Shown here piece after piece: positions 6,171 to 10,444 of a stretch of DNA of 10,444 bases. Each line of letters begins with the position of its first letter. Position 1 is the first letter of the stretch. This DNA comes from Gemmataceae bacterium (GTDB lineage: Bacteria > Planctomycetota > Planctomycetia > Gemmatales > Gemmataceae). Below the pieces are notes generated by a model. That model did not search any database and was not told the origin of the DNA. It saw only the letters and a program-made list of their open reading frames with translations. The position numbers and the translations under genes were made by a program. The DNA lies in the NCBI GenBank assembly GCA_947490035.1, contig CANLGS010000069.1, positions 1 to 10,444 on the forward strand, given 5' to 3'.

Positions 6171-6959
6171 CTAGGCGACCGCGAGAACGGCGTCCATGTT
6201 CCGCATCACGGCCTGAACGAAGCTGTCGAAGATTTGCACGTCCAGCGCGCTGGCGGTGTCCGCCTCCGGGTGCCACTGCACGCCGACGCAGAACCAGTTC
6301 GGGTCGGTCGCCTCGATCGCCTCGATCACCCCGTCCGGTGCCTTCGCCGCGACCCGCATCCGCTTGCCCATCTGGTTCACGGCCTGGTGGTGCGAGCTGT
6401 TCACGCGCAGCTCTTGCGTGCCGTAGATGTCGTCGAGCCGGGTGTTCTCTTCGATCAGAACCATGTGCCGGTGCGGGGCGCCGGTCTGGTCGAAGTGCGG
6501 CAGAGCCTTCGGGTTGTCGGCCGGCAGGTGCATGTGCAGCGTGCCGCCCGCGAACACGTTCAACTGCTGCATCCCGACGCCGATGCCGAGCACCGGAATC
6601 TTGTTCTCGAAGATGCGGGCGAGCAAATAACGGTCCGCGTCCTCGCGGCGGGCCGGCATCGGGTTGACGACGGCCGTGAGCGGCTGGCCGTTGCGCCGCG
6701 GGTCCATGTCCGCCCCACCGGTGAGCACGATCCCGGCGCACTGGTCGAGGAGCGCGTCAATGTCCGCGAGGTTGTCCTTGCGGAGCGGCGGCAGGACGAC
6801 CGGCAGCCCGCCGGCGGCCATGATCGCGTCGAGGTAGCCGACGTTGATCTTGGCGAACGCGGTGCCGTTCTTCGGGGTGACGTAGTCGGCGTTGACTGCG
6901 ATCAGCGGGCGGGTGGCCGGGACGATGATGGGTTCTTTTTCTTTGCTGCGCGGCGGCAT
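6171..6959 (-). CDS. PuuD/peptidase C26-type class I glutamine amidotransferase-like protein lacking the nucleophile Cys
   Basis: A 262-aa protein resembling gamma-glutamyl-GABA hydrolase (PuuD), which cuts gamma-glutamyl amides in polyamine breakdown. Visible landmarks are RPLIAVNADY (17-26), the glycine-rich GIVLTGGADMDPRRNG (77-92), the nucleophile-elbow region PVLGIGVGMQQLNVFAGGTL (122-141), VNSSHHQAVNQMG (187-198) and VGVQWHPEAD (225-234) with His230 and Glu232. The family elbow reads GICRG, but here it is GIGVG, so Gly127 (codon 6579-6581, GGC) stands where the nucleophile cysteine belongs. His and Glu are kept. Hydrolysis by the normal mechanism looks impossible; ligand binding or a regulatory role is an inference. 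The ATG at 6959 has GGAGG 10 bases upstream. The longer open frame above it is low-complexity and crosses the promoter region. Confidence 0.8.
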   Translation of the reverse strand: MPPRSKEKEPIIVPATRPLIAVNADYVTPKNGTAFAKINVGYLDAIMAAGGLPVVLPPLRKDNLADIDALLDQCAGIVLTGGADMDPRRNGQPLTAVVNPMPARREDADRYLLARIFENKIPVLGIGVGMQQLNVFAGGTLHMHLPADNPKALPHFDQTGAPHRHMVLIEENTRLDDIYGTQELRVNSSHHQAVNQMGKRMRVAAKAPDGVIEAIEATDPNWFCVGVQWHPEADTASALDVQIFDSFVQAVMRNMDAVLAVA

Positions 6960-7020
6960 GTGCGAAAGTCCTCCGTGACCTGTCGTGCCTGGGGCGTCCT
7001 GCCCAGGCGGTGAAGGGAGA

Positions 7021-7050
7021 AGTGTAGCGGTCGCGAAACAGGCGATACAA
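7021..7050 (-). promoter_or_regulatory. Candidate promoter for the GATase-like gene
   Basis: Read on the minus strand, TTGTAT (7050-7045) and TACACT (7026-7021) are 18 bases apart. They lie about 60 bases before the ATG at 6959, with GGAGG in the leader. The match to sigma-70 consensus is moderate. The divergent gene has a matching TACACT element. Confidence 0.45.
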
Positions 7051-7073
7051 GGCCAATTCCCGAGCCGCGCGAA

Positions 7074-7103
7074 TTGCCTTCGCGCGAACAGGCGCGGTAC
7101 ACT
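7074..7103 (+). promoter_or_regulatory. Candidate promoter for the 86-aa protein/aspartic protease cluster
   Basis: TTGCCT (7074-7079) and TACACT (7098-7103) are 18 bases apart and end 24 bases before the ATG at 7128. The arrangement mirrors the minus-strand promoter at 7050-7021. An imperfect direct repeat, TCGCGAAACAGGCG (7031-7044) and TCGCGCGAACAGGCG (7080-7094), occurs in both and could be a shared regulator site. Confidence 0.45.
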
Positions 7104-7127
7104 GAAGAGACACTGGAGGACGCGACG

Positions 7128-7388
7128 ATGGATCCGACACTGGCCGATCCCCACGAGCAGGCCTGGCAGGAGATTCGGAAGCAGTGGCCGACGATGACCG
7201 CCGCTCAAGCCGCCGCACGCCGCAAGGCGAATGAGGAACTACAAGCGAAGTACCCCATCGGGTATTACCTCGCGTACACGGATACCTGGCGCGGTGACGA
7301 ACTCGACCGCGTTGTGTTGGTGGCGACGGCCGATTGGGAGGAGTATCAGCGGTTCCTGAACGCGATTCCGCCCGACGTTCGCGCGTGA
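7128..7388 (+). CDS. Small protein of unknown function (86 aa)
   Basis: I do not recognise the family. The ATG is supported by GGAGGA about 7 bases upstream and by a candidate promoter at 7074-7103; in-frame codons above it are ignored for that reason. The protein is soluble and charged. Its N-terminal half (DPHEQAWQEIRKQWPTM, AAARRKANEELQAKYP) looks helical; the second half has GYYLAYTDTWRGDELDRVVL and ends DWEEYQRFLNAIPPDVRA. There is no signal peptide, membrane segment or metal motif. It is the first gene of a small plus-strand cluster that continues with a retropepsin-like protease. Small partner proteins are, as I recall, common upstream of bacterial clan AA aspartic proteases, so a functional pair is a reasonable guess. 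Confidence 0.7.
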   Translation: MDPTLADPHEQAWQEIRKQWPTMTAAQAAARRKANEELQAKYPIGYYLAYTDTWRGDELDRVVLVATADWEEYQRFLNAIPPDVRA

Positions 7389-7394
7389 AAGCAG

Positions 7395-7460
7395 ATGGAT
7401 CGCGTCCGCGACCCCGAAGAAGGCTTACGTCTCTACCCTCGTCTCGCCGAGGGCGAGTGA
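7395..7460 (+). CDS. Possible 21-aa leader peptide between the small protein and the protease
   Basis: An ATG 7 bases after the previous stop opens a 21-codon frame, MDRVRDPEEGLRLYPRLAEG plus a final Glu, which stops 3 bases before the protease ATG. The tight spacing at both ends would suit translational coupling through the cluster. No clear ribosome-binding site is seen, and a frame this short can occur by chance in GC-rich DNA. Confidence 0.2.
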   Translation: MDRVRDPEEGLRLYPRLAEGE

Positions 7461-7463
7461 CAC

Positions 7464-7901
7464 ATGTCGTTCATTTGCCCAATCGAACCGGATAAGCGGC
7501 ACGGTTTGGATGTCGTTCGGGTGAAAGTGCCGCCGATCGTCCCTGACCCGCACGGGGATCGCGAACACGAGTTCATCTTCGATACAGGCTGCCAGATCAC
7601 GATGGTGAGCGAAGACGTGGCAACGAAGTTGGGTCTTCCGCTCCCGTCCGGCGGTCCGCTCGTGAACATCACCGGATCGACGGCGAAGGGCTACGGGCGG
7701 TTGGTCGAGGTGCGGTTCCGCTTCCCGCCCGATGCAAATGGCAAACCGGGCCTGGAGGTCGATTCGACGTGGGTGGTCGTCAGCGGCGCGACGGATATCG
7801 CACTACTCGGCTTCATGGAGGTTCACCGGCACTACTGTATCCGGTCGCAAGAATTCAACGTATTCTTCATCTCGTGGGCGTCCCTTCGCGGGTTACCGTG
7901 A
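7464..7901 (+). CDS. Retropepsin-like (clan AA) aspartic protease
   Basis: A 145-aa single-domain protein, the size of one retropepsin lobe. EFIFDTGCQITMVSEDVATKLGL (residues 36-58) in parts carries the catalytic DTG (Asp40-Thr41-Gly42) after a hydrophobic strand, as in retroviral-type proteases. VNITGSTAKGYG (67-78) fits the flap region. DIALLGFMEVHRHYCI (111-126) matches the hydrophobic-hydrophobic-Gly element that closes the active site, usually LLG. Such proteins act as homodimers, each giving one Asp. There is no signal peptide, so it should be cytoplasmic. A weak GAGGG site lies about 10 bases before the ATG. It is probably transcribed with the 86-aa gene. Its stop codon is 2 bases from the end of the convergent glnA. 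The target is unknown. Confidence 0.75.
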   Translation: MSFICPIEPDKRHGLDVVRVKVPPIVPDPHGDREHEFIFDTGCQITMVSEDVATKLGLPLPSGGPLVNITGSTAKGYGRLVEVRFRFPPDANGKPGLEVDSTWVVVSGATDIALLGFMEVHRHYCIRSQEFNVFFISWASLRGLP

Positions 7902-7903
7902 GG

Positions 7904-9343
7904 TCACGCGTCGAAGTACAGCGCGAACTCGTAGGGGTGCGGGCGGACGCGGATCGCGGCGACTTCGGCCTTCCGCTTGTAGTCGATCCACGTCTCGATC
8001 ACGTCTTCGGTGAACACGCTCCCGTGCAGCAGGAACTCGTGGTCCTTCTCCAGCGCGTTCAGCGCGTCCACCAGCGTCTGCGGCGTCTTCGGCACGTTCT
8101 TCAACTGCTCCGCCGGCATGTCGTAGATGTCCTTGTCGAGCGGCTCGCCGGGGTGCGTCTTGTTGCGGATGCCGTCGAGCATCGCCATCAGCATCCCGGC
8201 GAACGCCAGGTACGGGTTCGCCGCGCCGTCGGGGATGCGGAACTCCAGCCGCTTCGACTTCGCACGCGACGAGTACACCGGGATACGCACCGCCGCGGAG
8301 CGGTTCCGCTGGCTGTACGCGAGGTTCACGGGCGCTTCGTAGCCGGGAACGAGGCGCTTGTAACTGTTGGTTGTGGGGTTGGTGATCGCACACAGCGCCG
8401 GGGCGTGTTTCAGCAGACCGCCGAGTGCGTACATCGCGAGTTCGGACAGGCCGGAGTAGTCGCTGCCCGCGAACAGGTTCACACGCTCGCCGCCCTTGTC
8501 CTTCCACAGCGATACGTGAACGTGCATCCCGCTGCCGTAGTCCTCGAAGAGTGGCTTGGGCATGAACGTCGCCGCTTTATTGTGCCGGCGCGCCATGTTT
8601 TTGACGATGTACTTGTACTTCAGCACGTTGTCGGCCATCGGCACGAGGTCGTCGTACCGCACGTTGATCGCACACTGCCCGCCGCCGGCCTTCTCGTGAT
8701 GGTGGCTTTCGACGGTCATGCCGCACTGCATCATCGCGAGCATCATCTCGGAGCGCAGGTCGTGGAGCGAGTCCGAGGGCGGACACGGGAAGTAGCCCTG
8801 CTTGTACGGCACCTTGTAGCCGAGGTTCGGCCGCTCGTCGCGACCGGTGTTCCACTGCCCTTCGCCGGAATCGACGTAATAGAACGCGGAGTGCGGCGTC
8901 TGGTCGAATTTCACGTCGTCGAAAACGAAGAACTCCAGCGACGGCCCGAACATGGCCGCGTCCGCGACGCCGGTGGACTTCATGTAGTTGACGGCTTTTC
9001 GCGCGACGTTTCGCGGGTCGCGTGAGTAGTCTTCCTTCGTGAGCGGGTCTTGGATGTTGCACAGCATCGCGAGCGTGATGTCCTTGCAGAACGGGTCGAT
9101 GAACAGCGTGTCCGGCTGCGGCATGAGCAGCATGTCGGACTCGTTGATCGCGACCCACCCGCGAATGCTGCTGCCGTCGAACCCGATGCCGTCTTCAAAC
9201 GCGTTCTCGTCGAGAACTTCCGCGGGGACGGTGAAGTGCTTCCACGAGCCGGGGAAGTCCATGAACCGGAAGTCGATAGCCTTGACCTCGCGCTCGCGGA
9301 TGAACGCCAGGACTTCGCGGGGGGTGCGTGCGTGCGTGGACAT
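7904..9343 (-). CDS. glnA: Type I glutamine synthetase with altered metal-ligand positions
   Basis: A 479-aa protein, full length for GSI, which makes glutamine from glutamate, ammonia and ATP as a dodecamer. Clear landmarks are GFDGSSIRGW (54-63), NPTTNSYKRLVPGYEAPVN (322-340), NRSAAVRIP (347-355), RLEFRIPDGAANPYLAFAG (365-383) and the C-terminal RPHPYEFALYF. DKDIYDMPAEQ (403-413) keeps the tyrosine (Tyr407) that is adenylylated in GSI-beta enzymes, suggesting GlnE-type control. Two metal ligands differ by alignment: MFGPSLEFF (131-139) has Ser135 where GPExEFF has Glu (Salmonella Glu129), and HHHEKAGGGQCAIN (214-227) has Ala225 where Glu220 is usual. Glu137, Glu217, His274 and Glu367 remain. 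The start at 9343 is set by family length; no strong ribosome-binding site is visible. Confidence 0.9.
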   Translation of the reverse strand: MSTHARTPREVLAFIREREVKAIDFRFMDFPGSWKHFTVPAEVLDENAFEDGIGFDGSSIRGWVAINESDMLLMPQPDTLFIDPFCKDITLAMLCNIQDPLTKEDYSRDPRNVARKAVNYMKSTGVADAAMFGPSLEFFVFDDVKFDQTPHSAFYYVDSGEGQWNTGRDERPNLGYKVPYKQGYFPCPPSDSLHDLRSEMMLAMMQCGMTVESHHHEKAGGGQCAINVRYDDLVPMADNVLKYKYIVKNMARRHNKAATFMPKPLFEDYGSGMHVHVSLWKDKGGERVNLFAGSDYSGLSELAMYALGGLLKHAPALCAITNPTTNSYKRLVPGYEAPVNLAYSQRNRSAAVRIPVYSSRAKSKRLEFRIPDGAANPYLAFAGMLMAMLDGIRNKTHPGEPLDKDIYDMPAEQLKNVPKTPQTLVDALNALEKDHEFLLHGSVFTEDVIETWIDYKRKAEVAAIRVRPHPYEFALYFDA

Positions 9344-9429
9344 GGGGAACCGGTCCGGGGGATGACGGGCGGGGAGTGCGCGAACGCGGGAGAGGTGAGA
9401 CGAGTCAAGAACTGTTATACGAAAGAGGA

Positions 9430-9450
9430 GCCGCTTGCGGCTTCGCGAGT
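9430..9450. repeat. Half copy of the 318-367 palindrome
   Basis: Positions 9430-9450 match 323-343 at 19 of 21 bases. The segment contains its own small hairpin (AGCCGC-TT-GCGGCT, 9429-9442), while the second half of the large palindrome is absent. It lies between the glnA start and the start of the interrupted gene at 9464. Confidence 0.55.
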
Positions 9451-9463
9451 ACAAGGAGCTTCC

Positions 9464-9517
9464 ATGTCCGATCTGCCGATTCGTCGAGTGGTGCTGTACA
9501 AGCACGGCGTCAAGTAG
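9464..9517 (+). pseudogene. Truncated start of a host gene (DUF4139-like, 'VVLYKHGV' family) cut by an insertion
   Basis: An ATG with a strong site (AAGGAG, 7 bases or fewer upstream) opens MSDLPIRRVVLYKHGVK and then stops at TAG. The segment RRVVLYKHGV is, as I recall, the conserved beginning of large planctomycete proteins (DUF4139-like) that continue GYFER or GFFER. Here the family sequence ends right after HGV, in step with a change to AT-richer DNA and a serine recombinase gene at 9573. The simplest reading is that an integrated element has split this gene and carried the remaining, larger part to its far end. The alternative is that this is just a real short peptide or chance. The break falls at about 9508-9511. 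Confidence 0.6.
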
Positions 9518-9535
9518 TTTCTGAATTGTATAATA
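9491..9535. other. Probable attachment-site junction (attL) of an integrated element
   Basis: The left part, GTGCTGTACAAGCACGGCGT (9491-9510), matches the coding sequence expected for the host gene. The right part, from about 9511, is AT-rich, lacks family similarity and leads into the recombinase promoter. Serine recombinases leave hybrid sites of this kind, made of half attB and half attP, next to their own gene. The exact crossover bases cannot be set without the other junction or an empty-site genome. Confidence 0.5.
9507..9534 (+). promoter_or_regulatory. Candidate promoter of the serine recombinase
   Basis: A perfect TATAAT (9529-9534) lies 38 bases before the ATG at 9573. A weak -35 candidate, GCGTCA (9507-9512), is 16 bases upstream and overlaps the presumed junction. 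If real, recombinase expression would depend on sequence across the attachment site. Confidence 0.5.
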
Positions 9536-9536
9536 A

Positions 9537-9561
9537 CAGAAGTTCCAAGCCCAGACTTCTG
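9537..9561. promoter_or_regulatory. Small inverted repeat in the recombinase leader
   Basis: CAGAAGT (9537-9543) and ACTTCTG (9555-9561) are complementary, with 11 bases between. They lie just after the TATAAT box and end at the GAGGTG ribosome-binding site (9561-9566). This position would suit an operator, a leader hairpin, or part of the phage-side attachment site. Confidence 0.35.
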
Positions 9562-9572
9562 AGGTGTCCACG

Positions 9573-10444
9573 ATGCCGACCGCGTACAGCTACCTTCGAT
9601 TCTCGTCGCCGGAGCAAGCAAAGGGCGACAGCATCCGCCGTCAAACGCAAGCCCGCGACTCGTGGCTTGCCCTTCACCCCGACGTGAAGCTTGACACCGC
9701 GTTGAAGATGACCGACGCGGGCCGCTCGGCGTACAACCGCACCAACCCCGAAACCTACGCGATGGCGCAGTTCGTCGAACTGGTGAAGGCGGGTCGCGTG
9801 AAGGCCGGGAGTTACCTTCTCGTCGAGAACCTTGACCGGCTCTCGCGCGAAGAGGCGGGCGAAGCGGTCGAACTGTTCCTTTCCATCGTCAACCGCGGAA
9901 TCATCATCGTTCAGTTGATGCCTACCGTGTTGGAGTTCCGCAAGCCGGTCAACACGATGTCGCTGATGTTCGCAATCGTCGAACTCTCCCGCGGTCACTC
10001 CGAGAGCGAAGCCAAGAGCAACCGTGGTCGCGAAGTGTGGGCGCGCAAGCAGCGCGAAGCGTCGGCGACGAAGATCGTCACGACCAAATTCCCGGCTTGG
10101 ATTGTCCAGCGTGACGAGAAGCTCGTTATCAACGAGCCGAAGGCCGAAGTCGTGCGCCGTCTCTTCAAGATGTGCAACGAAGGCATGGGCATTTACACCA
10201 TCGCGAAGACGCTCAACGAAGAGAAGGTTCCGGTCATCGGTCGCGAAGTGGTGAAAGGTACGAAAGTGCTATGGGCGGATGCGACCATTCGGAGCATCGT
10301 CACGTCGCGGGCGTGCATCGGCGAATACGTCCCGTACAACCGCCGGAACAAATCGACCAAGCCGCAAGCCGACCCGGTGCCGAACTACTTCCCGCCCGTG
10401 GTCGATGAGGCGACGTTCCACAAGGCGCAAGCCGCCATCGCGAA
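9573..10444 (+). CDS. Large serine recombinase/integrase (C-terminus outside the window)
   Basis: The first 290 codons of a site-specific recombinase that joins attachment sites through a phosphoserine intermediate. The ATG has GAGGTG 6 bases upstream. The resolvase-type catalytic domain spans about 1-140: YSYLRFSSPEQAKGDSIRRQ (5-24) holds Arg9 and nucleophile Ser11, and LVENLDRLSREEAGEAV (83-99) holds the DRLSR arginines. A long helix follows (IVELSRGHSESEAKSNRGRE, 135-154). The recombinase domain covers about 170-290 and includes VLWADATIRSIVTSRACIGEY (232-252) in outline. A zinc-ribbon and coiled-coil region would be expected beyond the edge. Size and layout fit large serine integrases rather than small resolvases. 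Its place beside a truncated host gene supports an integrase role. The catalytic residues all appear intact. Confidence 0.9.
   Translation, partial: MPTAYSYLRFSSPEQAKGDSIRRQTQARDSWLALHPDVKLDTALKMTDAGRSAYNRTNPETYAMAQFVELVKAGRVKAGSYLLVENLDRLSREEAGEAVELFLSIVNRGIIIVQLMPTVLEFRKPVNTMSLMFAIVELSRGHSESEAKSNRGREVWARKQREASATKIVTTKFPAWIVQRDEKLVINEPKAEVVRRLFKMCNEGMGIYTIAKTLNEEKVPVIGREVVKGTKVLWADATIRSIVTSRACIGEYVPYNRRNKSTKPQADPVPNYFPPVVDEATFHKAQAAIA

Larger units (their letters stand above)
9511..10444 (+). mobile_element. Left end of an integrated element (continues past the window)
   Basis: Inferred from a large serine recombinase beginning about 60 bases inside a truncated host gene. Only the recombinase is visible, so the element could be a prophage, an integrative element or a recombinase-only unit. 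The other end should carry the missing part of the 9464 gene and should lie to the right. Confidence 0.55.

Noticed and set aside
7769..9025. Long plus-strand open frame (418 codons) opposite glnA
   Set aside because: It is antisense to a clear glutamine synthetase, is Arg/His/Val-rich in the way typical of GC-rich shadow frames, and shows no family motif.
9464..9517. Short frame read as a genuine 17-aa leader peptide of the recombinase
   Set aside because: Not excluded, but the sequence matches the start of a known large protein family and has its own strong ribosome-binding site, so truncation by insertion explains it better.
1..10444. CRISPR array, tRNA or rRNA genes
   Set aside because: No regularly spaced direct repeats with unique spacers, no cloverleaf-like segments and no rRNA-like stretches were recognised by eye.

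Overview
The window looks like chromosomal DNA of a planctomycete, most probably a Gemmataceae member (Gemmata-like). This is inferred from the high G+C, a secreted ThuA-like protein with the 'HVVLVSGDQEYRSEE' opening, several GC-rich palindromic repeats between and inside genes, a broken gene starting 'VVLYKHGV', and weak or absent Shine-Dalgarno sites before several genes. No rRNA, tRNA or CRISPR array is visible.

Layout. (1) 1-271 (-): start of a secreted ThuA-like protein with a hairpin repeat inside its signal-peptide region. (2) A divergent spacer with a 24-bp-arm palindrome, then 428-2836 (+), a secreted S9-family serine peptidase of the glutamyl endopeptidase type. (3) A spacer made largely of an inverted repeat, then 2983-3918 (+), a BadF/BcrAD-type N-acetylglucosamine kinase. 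(4) A minus-strand run read 6959 to 3922: a PuuD/GATase1-like protein without its nucleophile cysteine, a 41-bp-arm perfect inverted repeat, a divergent anhydro-N-acetylmuramic acid kinase (AnmK), and an Rpn/PD-(D/E)XK family protein. (5) A divergent promoter region, then a small plus-strand cluster (86-aa unknown protein, possible 21-aa peptide, retropepsin-like aspartic protease). (6) 7904-9343 (-): type I glutamine synthetase whose sequence departs from the family at two metal-ligand positions. (7) 9464-end: the first 16 or so codons of a host gene, cut off by what looks like the left end of an integrated element whose large serine recombinase begins at 9573 and runs off the window.

How the genes may work together. 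GlcNAc kinase and AnmK both phosphorylate amino sugars from cell-wall turnover and lie close together, facing each other across the Rpn gene. This suggests, but does not prove, a salvage theme. The most striking points are the recombinase beside a truncated host gene (a probable attL), the cysteine-less GATase, and the glutamine synthetase with altered metal ligands. Most other genes are ordinary housekeeping or accessory genes of known families.
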